Position numbers and translations under genes: made by a program. Shown here piece after piece: positions 1 to 9,005 of a stretch of DNA of 64,000 nt; within the stretch, counting starts at the first letter, position 1; every line of letters starts with the position of its first letter. Origin of the DNA: Myxococcales bacterium (GTDB lineage Bacteria; Myxococcota_C; UBA6777); contig JACKEL010000006.1 in the NCBI GenBank assembly GCA_020632975.1, forward strand, positions 62,001-126,000. The letters are read 5' to 3'. The notes below the pieces were generated by a model, which was given only the letters and a program-made list of their open reading frames with translations, did no database searches and was not told the origin of the DNA.

Positions 1-52
1 GTAAACTGCGCGAAAGATCGCGCAAACTACGCGAGATAGAGAAACTTTTTCC

Positions 53-72
53 GCTCTGCACAACAACAGAGC
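53..72. other. Small hairpin before ileS
   Basis: An inverted repeat with arms GCTCTG and CAGAGC and an 8-nt loop ends about 20 nt before the likely ileS start. It lies in the leader. It could be a simple mRNA hairpin. It does not look like a full T-box, since only 93 nt of leader are visible. Confidence 0.3.
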
Positions 73-93
73 ATCATGTGGGAGTTTGTTTGG

Positions 94-2967
94 ATGACGC
101 AAGAAGACAACAAAAAAGCCAAAGATCCTTATAAAAAGACCCTCAACCTTCCCCAGACGAAGTTCGCGATGCGCGCAAACCTCGTGCAAAACGAACCGCA
201 GTTCCAAAAGCGGTGGGAAAAGATTCAACTCTTCTCGCGTATTCGAAGCCAAAAAGCCCCCAATGGTTCTTTTGTTTTCCACGACGGTCCTCCCTACGCA
301 AACGGCTCGATCCACTTGGGTCACTTGCTCAACAAAGTGCTGAAAGACCTCGTCGTTCGCTCCCGAACCTTGGCGGGTTACGAAGTCAACTTTGTGCCAG
401 GTTGGGACTGTCACGGTCTGCCCATCGAACACAAAGTCGTGCAAGAACTCGGCGAAAAAGCCCGTGAGATGGTTCCTTTGCAGATCCGCGGTCGCTGCAA
501 AAGCTACGCAGAAAAATACATCAAGCTGCAAGCGCAACAAATGCAACGTCTCGGAACCATGGGCGATTACAGCCACCCTTACCTCACGATGGACCCTGCT
601 TACGAAGGCGCGGTGTTGGAAGTCTTCGCCGACCTCGTACAAGAAGGTCTCGTCTATCGCGCACTGAAACCTGTCCACTGGTCGATGGCCAACCAAACCG
701 CGTTGGCGGAAGCTGAGTTGGAATACAAAGATCGCCAAGATATCAGTGTGTACGTACTCTTCGGATTGACCGACGCAAGCGCCCTTCCTGCGGCACTCAA
801 CGCCCCCCAAGGTGAGTCTGTCAGCCTGATGATCTGGACGACCACCCCTTGGACCTTGCCTGCAAACCTTGCGGTGGCCATCGCAGCCAACGAAGAGTAC
901 GGACTTTACCGCTTTACCCAAGATGGCAAGACCCAGTACACCATCCTTGGTGGCGCACTCCACGAAGACGTGTTCCAAAAAGGCAAAGCGACCGATATCA
1001 CTTGCCTTGGCTCTGTCAAAGGACAAGAACTCGTCAACGCCAAGCTGCGTTACCAACATCCCTTCATCGATCGCACTGGCCCCGTGGTTTCGGCAGATTA
1101 CGTCACACTGACAGATGGTACAGGACTGGTTCACACAGCCCCAGGCCATGGTGCAGAAGACTACCAAACAGGTCTCCGCGAAGGTCTCGATATCTACTGT
1201 CCTGTCCGTGCAGACGGAACTTACGACGACAGTGTCCCCGCATGGTTGCAAGGCAAAGATATCTGGAAAGCCAATGGCGAAGTCGTCGAACACCTCCGCG
1301 AAAAAGGCAACCTGTTCCACGACCACCTCTTCTGGCACAGCTATCCACACGACTGGCGCAGCAAGACTCCCACGATCTTCCGCGCGACGGATCAATGGTT
1401 TATCGGCGTAGATCGTCCCACCCAAAGCACCAACAAGACCTTGCGCGCACTCGCGCAAGAAGCCGCAGAAGAAAAGATCCAATTTGTCCCAGAGTGGGGC
1501 AAAAACCGCTTGCGTGGGATGCTCGAATCACGCCCGGACTGGTGTATCAGCCGCCAACGCGCTTGGGGACTCCCGATCCCTGCATTCTATAACGCCGATG
1601 GTGAGGTCCTTTTGACCGCAGAGAGCGTTCGTGCAGTCGCGCGCACTGTCCGTCAAAAAGGCTCGGACTTCTGGTTCAAAGCCTCTTCTGCCGACCTTTT
1701 GGCCGACTACGATCCCAGCCAAGACAGCGAAGCACCAAGTTGGGCCAAAGAAGGCGGAAAAGACGCTCTTACCGATCTCAGCCGTTCCAACGACATCTTC
1801 GACGTATGGTTCGAGTCGGGTTCTTCGTGGAATGCTGTCTTGCGAGAGCGCAACATCGGCTACCCCGCCGATCTTTATCTCGAAGGCTCTGACCAACACC
1901 GTGGCTGGTTCCAACTCTCCTTGCTCCCTGCACTTGGCGCCACGGGACAATCCCCCTTCAAAACCGTCCTAACACACGGCTTTATGGTCGATGCAGACGG
2001 CGGAAAGATGAGCAAGTCGATCGGTAACACCATCGAAGTCGAAGATCTGCTCAAAGAACATGGCGCTGATATCTGCCGTTGGTGGGTGAGTTCGCTCAAC
2101 TACGCAAACGACATCAAAGTGGACTGGAAGTTCTTCAACGTCGCGAGCGAAGAGTACCGTAAAGTCCGTAACACCATCCGCTTTTTACTTGGAAACCTGT
2201 ACGACTTTGACCCCAGCAAAGATCGCTACACCATGACCGAAGCGGATCGCAACAGCATCGACTATTGGGCCAACAACGAGCTTCAAAAGCTGATCGCCGA
2301 TGTCCTCGAAGCTTACGAGCTGTTCCAATTCAAACGCGTTCGCGAGTCCATCTTCCTTTTCGCAAACGACACGATGAGCGCGATCTACATGGCAGCCACC
2401 AAAGACCGTCTCTACTGCGAAAAAGCGGACAGCGCTCGCCGTCGTCGCACCCAGACCGTGATGTACGATACAGCGATGGCGATGATCCAACTCTGCGCGC
2501 CCATCTTGGTGCACACCGCAGAAGAAGCTTGGTACGCACTTTGTGGCTTCGACCCCAAAGAAAGCGAAGAAAGCGTCCACTTGACGAACTTCCCTGCGCG
2601 CCAAACGCCCGACCAAGCGCTGTCTACGGACTGGGAAGCCCTGATGGAACTTCGCGAAAAGATCCTCAAGTCTTTGGAAAAAGCCAAAGAAGTCGGCATC
2701 TCTTTTGCGATGGACGCAGGGATCGTGGTCACGTTGCCCGCAGAGCTTCACGCGCAACTTTCCCCCTACAGCGCAGAGATGGCCGACCTTTGTAACGTCA
2801 GCCGTTTTGCGATGCAGTCTGGTGATGCCCTGAACATCCAAGTCGATGACCTTCGCGAAGAACCCCGCTGTATGCGCTCTTGGAAACGCGATGGGACCGT
2901 AAAGCCCCGTGGTCCCGAAGCACACCCCTTGACGGACCGCGACGCAGAAGTCGTCGGACTCGCCTAA
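94..2967 (+). CDS. ileS: Isoleucyl-tRNA synthetase
   Basis: Cytoplasmic class I aminoacyl-tRNA synthetase that charges tRNA-Ile and edits mischarged valine. The class I signature is present as PYANGSIHLGH near residues 67-77 and KMSKS near 638-642. The editing domain carries TTPWTLPANLAVA, and the WCISRQRAWGLPIP motif precedes the second half of the Rossmann fold. Length (about 957 aa) matches bacterial IleS. The start at 94 is preferred over an in-frame ATG at 76 because GGAG (81-84) sits 9 nt upstream of 94. Oddity: the C-terminal zinc finger expected from other IleS (CxRCW...CxRC) reads CMRSW...LTDRD, so only the first of four cysteines remains. The first ORF in the window, it has no visible operon partner. 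Confidence 0.96.
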   Translation: MTQEDNKKAKDPYKKTLNLPQTKFAMRANLVQNEPQFQKRWEKIQLFSRIRSQKAPNGSFVFHDGPPYANGSIHLGHLLNKVLKDLVVRSRTLAGYEVNFVPGWDCHGLPIEHKVVQELGEKAREMVPLQIRGRCKSYAEKYIKLQAQQMQRLGTMGDYSHPYLTMDPAYEGAVLEVFADLVQEGLVYRALKPVHWSMANQTALAEAELEYKDRQDISVYVLFGLTDASALPAALNAPQGESVSLMIWTTTPWTLPANLAVAIAANEEYGLYRFTQDGKTQYTILGGALHEDVFQKGKATDITCLGSVKGQELVNAKLRYQHPFIDRTGPVVSADYVTLTDGTGLVHTAPGHGAEDYQTGLREGLDIYCPVRADGTYDDSVPAWLQGKDIWKANGEVVEHLREKGNLFHDHLFWHSYPHDWRSKTPTIFRATDQWFIGVDRPTQSTNKTLRALAQEAAEEKIQFVPEWGKNRLRGMLESRPDWCISRQRAWGLPIPAFYNADGEVLLTAESVRAVARTVRQKGSDFWFKASSADLLADYDPSQDSEAPSWAKEGGKDALTDLSRSNDIFDVWFESGSSWNAVLRERNIGYPADLYLEGSDQHRGWFQLSLLPALGATGQSPFKTVLTHGFMVDADGGKMSKSIGNTIEVEDLLKEHGADICRWWVSSLNYANDIKVDWKFFNVASEEYRKVRNTIRFLLGNLYDFDPSKDRYTMTEADRNSIDYWANNELQKLIADVLEAYELFQFKRVRESIFLFANDTMSAIYMAATKDRLYCEKADSARRRRTQTVMYDTAMAMIQLCAPILVHTAEEAWYALCGFDPKESEESVHLTNFPARQTPDQALSTDWEALMELREKILKSLEKAKEVGISFAMDAGIVVTLPAELHAQLSPYSAEMADLCNVSRFAMQSGDALNIQVDDLREEPRCMRSWKRDGTVKPRGPEAHPLTDRDAEVVGLA

Positions 2968-3222
2968 GATTCGCCTTCTTTCCTCTTTCTTGCCTTTCTC
3001 TCTAAGCTTTCCAAAAATCTACCGTCTTCTCCAACAAACCCCTTTCTTTTTCAAACAGGAATGGCGAAGATAGGAAAGTTGCGCTTGGAATCCCCTACTC
3101 CTGCTCTTGTTCCTTCGTTCTTTTGGAAGGTCCCATGCCCATCCAAGATGAGCTTTCCAACCGCAAAACAACCATCATCCTAGCCCTAACAAGGATCTCT
3201 AACCTGAAGGATGGAATTACGC

Positions 3223-4035
3223 ATGGCGCCCAAAAAGATCGCACTGTTTTCACGTCTCTCTTTTGGTTATGTTTCGCGGCACGTTCTTTTTCTTGGCGCG
3301 CTTCTTCTCTTTTTGGGAGGCTGCACCACACAACGCACCGCAACGCGCACCACCCGCACGCGGCTTCCCGCCCCTTCTTCCACCCCCATCGTTAAGACTT
3401 ACCGCATCAACCAAAGAGACCTTCTCTACCGTGTTTACAATACCAGCGAAGAGCCCTTTCGGGCCTTGTTGATCTTTATTCGAGGGGCCTCCTGCGAAGG
3501 CGCAAAAGCCGAACAGATCTGGATGAAGATGTCCACAGATCCCCTTCATCCCAAAAGTATGCAGACCTTTCGATACGCGGTCCCCATCAACTGTCACGAT
3601 ATCCACGTAAAAGCTGTGGCCATCAAGCCTGGACAACACGGACGCCCCCACTCAGACAAGCGTTTTCCTTGGCTACAATGGCAGATCCGCGCGTTCCAAG
3701 CTCCGTTTGTGCGCTTGATGGTGTACAACAGCTCTCCTGATCATGCCCTTGTCTTCGGCCTAAACGTCGTGGGACTACTCTGCGCCAACAAGCAGGTTTC
3801 GATGCGGCGATTTTTCGTTCGCCAGCCGCTCTACCCTGGACGTCACTGGATGCAAAATATCCGAATGCGCGAGATCTGCGAGGATGTACGCGTCCAAGTC
3901 ATCCCCCTACGCGTCAAACGCCTCGCACCGCGGCGACCGATGGCTCCCCAACCACAGCCACACCCCACACAACCCACACAACCCACACAACCCGCACAAC
4001 CTGCGCAACCCAACCGCATCCCTGGTGAGATCTAA
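3223..4035 (+). CDS. Putative lipoprotein, proline/glutamine tail
   Basis: About 270 aa, family not recognised. The N-terminus has a basic start, a hydrophobic stretch and a lipobox LGGC at about residue 30, so it should be exported and lipidated. The middle part is a compact region with scattered cysteines (SCEG, INCHD, LLCANK, REICED) without a known motif. The last 30 residues are a low-complexity Pro/Gln/Thr tail (PTQPTQPTQPAQ) encoded by a 9-bp DNA tandem repeat. The ATG at 3223 is preferred to 3211 because GAAGGA lies 11 nt upstream, whereas the 3211 ATG abuts it. It stands between ileS and a nucleoside transporter; no functional link is evident. Confidence 0.75.
   Translation: MAPKKIALFSRLSFGYVSRHVLFLGALLLFLGGCTTQRTATRTTRTRLPAPSSTPIVKTYRINQRDLLYRVYNTSEEPFRALLIFIRGASCEGAKAEQIWMKMSTDPLHPKSMQTFRYAVPINCHDIHVKAVAIKPGQHGRPHSDKRFPWLQWQIRAFQAPFVRLMVYNSSPDHALVFGLNVVGLLCANKQVSMRRFFVRQPLYPGRHWMQNIRMREICEDVRVQVIPLRVKRLAPRRPMAPQPQPHPTQPTQPTQPAQPAQPNRIPGEI
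3961..4011 (+). repeat. 9-bp tandem repeat inside lipoprotein gene
   Basis: About five copies of the 9-mer AACCCACAC, the later ones diverged (CCCGCAC, CCTGCGC), encoding TQP/AQP triplets. Copy number could change by slippage without altering frame. Confidence 0.8.
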
Positions 4036-4173
4036 ATCGAAAAGTCTATCCTTCTTCTTAGATCTCCCATCCTTCCGCAAAACCCCTTCCCTGCTTCTTG
4101 ACAGCACCTCCAAGCAAAGATATCCCTCAATTTCCTCGCTCTCATTTTCTTCCCGTGCAAAAGGAAGGTGCTG

Positions 4174-5610
4174 ATGTACTACAATGCCGTCTCTTTCTTC
4201 GGATTCTTCGGCCTAATCTTGATCGCTTGGCTTTTTTCAGCGCATCGGCGCGTGATCAACACCTCCGTAGTGTTGTGGGGGATCTTGTTACAGTTCATCT
4301 TTGGGGCGATCGTTTTTTGGCTGCCAGCAGGACGACATTTTTTCTCGCTGCTCAACGACACGGTCTTTTCGCTGCTTTCTTACTCAGGGCAAGGGATAAC
4401 CTTCGTCTTTGGACGACTGGCGATTCCCTTTGGCCAAAAAGGCTCTCTCGGAGTCTTCTTGGCCTTCCAAGTGCTCCCTGTCGCCGTCTTTTTCGCAGCC
4501 ATCGTAGCCTTTCTGTATTATGTAGGCTTCATGCCCATGGTGATTCGCTTGTTTTCACGGCTCTTTACGGGCCTGATGCGCGTAAGTGGTGCCGAGTCGC
4601 TTTGTGTATCGAGCAACATCTTTGTAGGTGTGGAGTCTTCCTTGACGATTCGCCCCTACCTCTCGACGATGACGCGTTCTGAGTTGTGTACGATCCTCAC
4701 GGGTGGGATGGCCACCATCGCATCGACGGTACTGGCCTTGTATGCGTTCTTTCTGCAAACGAGCTTTCCTCAAATCGCAGGCCACTTGATCTCCGCCTCC
4801 ATCATCACCGCTCCTGCGGCTCTTTTGATCTCAAAACTTCTGCTCCCAGAGACAGAGACCCCTGTAACGCTCGGCCAAACCGTAAAGAGCGAAGAGGTTC
4901 AATACGGAAACTGGATCGAATCGCTAATCGGAGGATCGATGGAAGGGGCACGTTTGGCGGTCGGTATCGGCGCCACGCTGATCACCTTTGTGAGCCTTGT
5001 GGCCTTGGCCAACGGCTTTGTGGGCTGGTCGGGCCAAGGACTCGGCTACCCAGGACAAACCCTCCAAGGACTCCTCAGCTACGCTTTTTATCCACTGGTC
5101 CTGATGATCGGCGTCCCCAGCCAAGATGCTTGGTCTATTGCGCACTTGCTCGCAACCCGCACCTTCCTTACGGAGTTTCCTTGTTACGAAGCCCTCGCAA
5201 GGATGCTCCGAGATGGAAGCTTGCATGAAGGACGCTCCGCAGTGATCGCAGTGTACGCACTTTGCGGCTTCGCTCATATCCCATCCTTGGGGATCTTTGT
5301 TGGAGGGATGGCAGCCGTAGCTCCAGAGAGAGCACGAGATCTCAGTGCAGTCGCGCTCCGCGCTCTTTTTGCCGCGACACTCGCTTGTTTGATGACAGGA
5401 GCCTTGGCTGGTGTGTTCTATCACGGCCAAGAGACCGTACTGATCGGCAAGCCAAAACCTACGCTCCAAAAAACCAACCTTCAGATGAGCCCAACGACCC
5501 CGAAAAAGCGTGAAATCCCCACCACTCGTCCACAAAGTCCCACCAGCCAAAAGAAGACCAGCACACGGCCTCAAGGACCTGCTCCCCTAGGCCGTTCCTC
5601 AACAAAGTGA
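4174..5610 (+). CDS. Concentrative nucleoside transporter (CNT/NupC family)
   Basis: Inner-membrane cation-coupled nucleoside importer. About 478 aa with 10 or more hydrophobic segments. The family core is recognisable: the LFTGLMRVSGAESLCVSSNIFVGVESSL block (residues about 130-158), the central GGMATIAS re-entrant loop, and the C-terminal TRTFLTEFPCYEAL and ALCGFAHIPSLGIFVGG segments that form the substrate and gate domain. A hydrophilic Lys/Pro/Thr-rich tail of about 60 residues follows the last helix and is not part of the family core. The ATG at 4174 is chosen because AAGGAAGG lies 5 nt upstream. The substrate (pyrimidine or purine nucleosides) cannot be told from sequence. Confidence 0.92.
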   Translation: MYYNAVSFFGFFGLILIAWLFSAHRRVINTSVVLWGILLQFIFGAIVFWLPAGRHFFSLLNDTVFSLLSYSGQGITFVFGRLAIPFGQKGSLGVFLAFQVLPVAVFFAAIVAFLYYVGFMPMVIRLFSRLFTGLMRVSGAESLCVSSNIFVGVESSLTIRPYLSTMTRSELCTILTGGMATIASTVLALYAFFLQTSFPQIAGHLISASIITAPAALLISKLLLPETETPVTLGQTVKSEEVQYGNWIESLIGGSMEGARLAVGIGATLITFVSLVALANGFVGWSGQGLGYPGQTLQGLLSYAFYPLVLMIGVPSQDAWSIAHLLATRTFLTEFPCYEALARMLRDGSLHEGRSAVIAVYALCGFAHIPSLGIFVGGMAAVAPERARDLSAVALRALFAATLACLMTGALAGVFYHGQETVLIGKPKPTLQKTNLQMSPTTPKKREIPTTRPQSPTSQKKTSTRPQGPAPLGRSSTK

Positions 5611-5747
5611 CCATAGACAAACCCAAAAGAAAGATTTACAAAAGATCCAATTCCAACAAGAAAGATCCAAAAAACATACATTTTGGCCCGCTTTTTGCGA
5701 ATCACCAAAAACGCTCGCATATCTTTATCATAGGAGGCCGCCCTTTC

Positions 5748-6605
5748 ATGAGTTCATTTCAGCAGATGCATAAGATGATTCGGTTCTTTTTGATCATGTC
5801 CGTCGCCATGCCACTTTTCGGGTGTAAAACGCTTTCGGGCTTGCTCGACTCCGCTTACCAAAAGCCCAAGATGGAATACGTTCGGATGCGCCTTCGTGAC
5901 GTATCCTTCGAAGGTGTCAGCACGGACTTTGACTTCAATCTCACCAACCCCAACGCTGTAAGCGTCACTTTTGCGACACTTGCCTACAAACTTGATATCG
6001 ACGGCTACACCCTTTTTAGCGGGCGCAGCAACAAAGGTGTGTCCGTCGCAGCCAATGCCACCAGCCCCATCACGGTTCCTTTCAACGTCCAATTCAAACG
6101 CTTTGCCAAAGCTTTGATGTCCTTCTTCCAAAACAAACGCTTTGTTCGCTACGATCTGTCCGTCACTTTCGGTATCCAAGTCCCCGTTCTTGGCGTGGTC
6201 GAGTTCCCTTTTACACTTTCGGGCAAGATCCCCGTCCCCCAACTCCCCAAAGTATCCGTGGTTAGCGTCTCTCCACCACGCATCAATCCTTTTCCCCCCA
6301 CCGCAGAGTTTAGCTTCCGCATCAAGTTGGAAAACCGCGCGGCCTTTCCTGTCGCTTTGAAAGGCTTTAACTACGCCATCGAAGTCAGCGGTGCCAACCT
6401 TGGTGGCGGCCAAACCACAGGCCAAAGCCTTGCAGGTGGACGTCATACCGTCCTTGACGTGCCCCTTAATGTAAACTTGATACAGGTTGGTTTCGCTGTA
6501 GCCAACGCGATCCGCAGCAAGCAATTTCCCTACAAACTTCGCGGAACCATCGACATGGGCATGTTCAAGATCCCCGTGGATGTAGGTGGCAACGTTAAAT
6601 TCTAG
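5748..6605 (+). CDS. LEA2/WHy-type lipoprotein
   Basis: About 285 aa. A hydrophobic N-terminus ends in the lipobox LFGC near residue 26. Two related beta-rich segments follow, each with the pattern of LEA type 2 (WHy) domains: one with FDFNLTNPNAVSVTFATLAYKLDIDG and one with FSFRIKLENRAAFPVALKGFNYAIEV. Such domains occur in bacterial envelope lipoproteins of uncertain role. The ATG at 5748 is chosen over an in-frame start 47 codons upstream because AGGAGG (5732-5737) lies 10 nt before it and it places the signal peptide at the N-terminus. The next gene begins 13 nt after its stop, so the two are probably cotranscribed. Confidence 0.85.
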   Translation: MSSFQQMHKMIRFFLIMSVAMPLFGCKTLSGLLDSAYQKPKMEYVRMRLRDVSFEGVSTDFDFNLTNPNAVSVTFATLAYKLDIDGYTLFSGRSNKGVSVAANATSPITVPFNVQFKRFAKALMSFFQNKRFVRYDLSVTFGIQVPVLGVVEFPFTLSGKIPVPQLPKVSVVSVSPPRINPFPPTAEFSFRIKLENRAAFPVALKGFNYAIEVSGANLGGGQTTGQSLAGGRHTVLDVPLNVNLIQVGFAVANAIRSKQFPYKLRGTIDMGMFKIPVDVGGNVKF

Positions 6606-6618
6606 AAGATGACGCACC

Positions 6619-8274
6619 ATGAACCCACCCCCAAACAAACCCACCCATCCCATCCCGCCAACGCTCCCAAAGAGTGAGCGGGATGCTATACCTTCGCCTC
6701 GGCACAGCCACGAACAACTCCATCAAATCTTGATGGAAAATGCATTTGATATCATCTGTTGTCACCGCGTGGATGGCGTCCCGCTATTCTTTTCTCCCTC
6801 TTCTACACGCATCCTCGGCTACACGCCCGAAGAACTCTTAGAAATCGATGCTCTCGAACTTTTTCACAAAGAAGATCGAGAGGATATCGCCGCGTTGTTC
6901 ATGCCAGCCAAGCTGCCTTTGCCTGCCATCCAAGCCCGCGTGCGCCGCAAAGATGGCTCCATCATCTGGATCGAAGCACACATCAAACCTGTCTTCTCTC
7001 CAGAAGATGAACAAATCGTCGAATACGTCTCTGTGATCCGCGATATCACAGAGCGCAAAAACATCGAGATGCACCTGCGACAACGCGAAGAAGCTTTGTT
7101 GGTCTTCAACGAAGAACTTTTGCGCGCCACACAGAACAAAGAGCGCTTCCTCACACACATGAGCCAAGCCCTCACCGCCCCTCTCGATGCCGTTCTTTCT
7201 GTCACAGAGACCCTGCTTGAAGGCATCTATGGCCCGATCAACGAACAACAAGAACGTTGCCTTGCCACGGTGATCCATAGCGTAGGGCACCAACGCTCCA
7301 TCCTCAATGATATCCTCGAACTCTCGGGATTAGAGTCTGGACGTGTTACACTACATCAACAAAAGTTCCCGATTATCCGCCTTTGCCAAGATAGCATCCA
7401 GCAAACTCGCGAACTCGCTGTCCAACGGCGCATCCGCCTGCGTTTCTTTATGGACGCAGAACTCGATGAGATCGAAGCAGACGAAAAACGACTGCGACAA
7501 GCCTTGATTGGCCTGTTGCGCTACGCCCTCTACCTCGCAGAGCCAGGCAGCGAGGTTCACCTCGAAGCCGAACTCGACCTTGAACGACAAGCGGTTCTCC
7601 TACGCGTCCGAGAGACTTCTCCAAGTTTCTATATCGAGGATATCTCCCGACTGTTCGAGCCTTTCGTAATCCAAGGACAAACTCGCCAACGCCAACCCCT
7701 TGGTACAGGGCTTGAGCTTTCGCTCGCAAAGCGACTCATCGCCCTCCATCAAGGTTCCATCGTTGTCGATTACGACGACAGCCAAGGCGTGACCTTTTCC
7801 TTTGGTTTGCCTTTGCAGATCGCTTCTCAGTCGTCCCCCAACCTTCCTATCCCTGAGGAAGTCACACCTCTTCCTGCACAACAAGAAGCTCCTTTGATCT
7901 TGCTTGCGGAAGACGTGGAAACCAACATCATCACCCTTGTGGACTATCTGGGGGCGGCTGGCTTTCACGTTGAAGTCGCCCGCAATGGACAAGAGGCCGT
8001 TGATGGAGCGCGCTACTTTATGCCCGCCTTGATCCTCATGGACATCCAAATGCCCGTAATGGACGGGCTCGAAGCCATCAAACGCATCAAGTCCCAAAGT
8101 GAGACAGTCGATATCCCAATTATCGCTCTTACAGCCTTGGCGATGCCAGGAGATCGCGAACGCTGTCTCCAAGCAGGTGCCGTGGCTTATCTGAGTAAAC
8201 CTGTCTCGCTTTCGGATCTCGTGTTGCGTATCCGCCGCTTGATCGAACCCCCGCCCGACGCCCCTTCCGCTTAA
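6619..8274 (+). CDS. PAS / degenerate histidine kinase / receiver hybrid protein
   Basis: Soluble 551-aa signalling protein. A PAS domain (about 35-150, ending VIRDITERK) is followed by a helix pair at the place of a HisKA domain, an HATPase-like domain (about 280-400) and a C-terminal receiver (about 428-545). The usual MSHELRTPL reads MSQALTAPL, so the phospho-acceptor His is Gln183. The N-box Asn is Tyr302, the G1 DxGxG is ETSPS (E332 on), and G2 is GTGLEL. The kinase is therefore probably dead. The receiver keeps its acidic pair E431/D432, phospho-site D475, T505 and K527. It likely receives phosphate from another kinase. It follows the LEA2 lipoprotein by 13 nt. Confidence 0.9.
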   Translation: MNPPPNKPTHPIPPTLPKSERDAIPSPRHSHEQLHQILMENAFDIICCHRVDGVPLFFSPSSTRILGYTPEELLEIDALELFHKEDREDIAALFMPAKLPLPAIQARVRRKDGSIIWIEAHIKPVFSPEDEQIVEYVSVIRDITERKNIEMHLRQREEALLVFNEELLRATQNKERFLTHMSQALTAPLDAVLSVTETLLEGIYGPINEQQERCLATVIHSVGHQRSILNDILELSGLESGRVTLHQQKFPIIRLCQDSIQQTRELAVQRRIRLRFFMDAELDEIEADEKRLRQALIGLLRYALYLAEPGSEVHLEAELDLERQAVLLRVRETSPSFYIEDISRLFEPFVIQGQTRQRQPLGTGLELSLAKRLIALHQGSIVVDYDDSQGVTFSFGLPLQIASQSSPNLPIPEEVTPLPAQQEAPLILLAEDVETNIITLVDYLGAAGFHVEVARNGQEAVDGARYFMPALILMDIQMPVMDGLEAIKRIKSQSETVDIPIIALTALAMPGDRERCLQAGAVAYLSKPVSLSDLVLRIRRLIEPPPDAPSA

Positions 8275-8293
8275 TTTTAAACGTATCTCATCA

Positions 8294-8986
8294 TCAATGT
8301 GTGGACCACAAAAGCCCTAAGAATCGGCTTCTTCGAGGTTCGAGCGCTTTTAACAAAGGCGTGTGCTGTTCCATCGTGACGCCAGCCAACAACATCGGCT
8401 TCCAACGCGGCAAGCCACTTCTCCATGCGTCAGCTTCGGTCAACAAAGCATCCCAGTCCCCGATGGTGGGCGCTTCGGAAAGATCGAGTATCCAAAAGTC
8501 ACAACCCACATGACGAAAGACCTCGGTATCCGAGGAAGATGGCGAACGAAGCTGCGCAAGAGAGAGCACAGCCCCCTTCTCACCAAGATAAGGTTGGGGC
8601 GTCTCGCTGCGTTCGAGAGCACGCCACCAAGCCGCATCCATCGCAAGGATCTCCGTGTGCGTTTCTTGTGCAAGCGCCGCCCACCCCATCAGAGAGCCAG
8701 ACAAGACTTCCTCTGCGCCCTCTTTTTCCAAAACGGGCCACAACACGCGCTTGCTGCGTCGTTGTTTGGCGCGAACTTCATCCAACCAAGCCGCAACAAA
8801 AGCTTGTTCAGAGACACTACCTTGCTCGGCTGTGGGGGCTTTCAAGACAAGCCACTGGGCTTTTTGCTCTTCAGCTTTCGCAAACAAAGCGGAGAGCTTC
8901 GTCTCCAAGATCTCATGCGCTTCTTGCGAAGAGAGTCGAGACACCTCTGACGGAAAGCTTGCAATCAGCCCTTGTACCACCAACAT
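8294..8986 (-). CDS. Hypothetical protein
   Basis: About 230 aa, no family recognised. No signal peptide or membrane segment; many short hydrophobic strands alternate with Glu/Lys/Arg-rich helices, suggesting a cytoplasmic alpha/beta protein (WLVLKAPT, KRVLWPVLE, DFWILDLSEAP, KPMLLAGVTM would be the beta strands). The start at 8986 (MLVVQGL) is preferred to an upstream ATG because GGAG lies 8 nt before it and it avoids overlap with the previous stop (9006). It is the last gene of a four-gene minus-strand run (pcm - TPR-like - collagen/FGE - this gene), with a 19-nt gap. It ends 20 nt from the stop of the convergent kinase-like gene. Confidence 0.7.
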   Translation of the reverse strand: MLVVQGLIASFPSEVSRLSSQEAHEILETKLSALFAKAEEQKAQWLVLKAPTAEQGSVSEQAFVAAWLDEVRAKQRRSKRVLWPVLEKEGAEEVLSGSLMGWAALAQETHTEILAMDAAWWRALERSETPQPYLGEKGAVLSLAQLRSPSSSDTEVFRHVGCDFWILDLSEAPTIGDWDALLTEADAWRSGLPRWKPMLLAGVTMEQHTPLLKALEPRRSRFLGLLWSTH

Positions 8987-9005
8987 CTTTGTTCTCCATG
9001 GCTCA

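Noticed and set aside
1..93. T-box riboswitch leader for ileS
   Set aside because: Only 93 nt are visible; a 20-nt inverted repeat alone does not show T-box motifs (specifier loop, AGGGTGG-type box absent in the visible part).
5754..6653. Minus-strand 299-codon frame opposite the LEA2 lipoprotein
   Set aside because: Antisense shadow; the plus-strand frame has a lipobox, RBS and LEA2 pattern.
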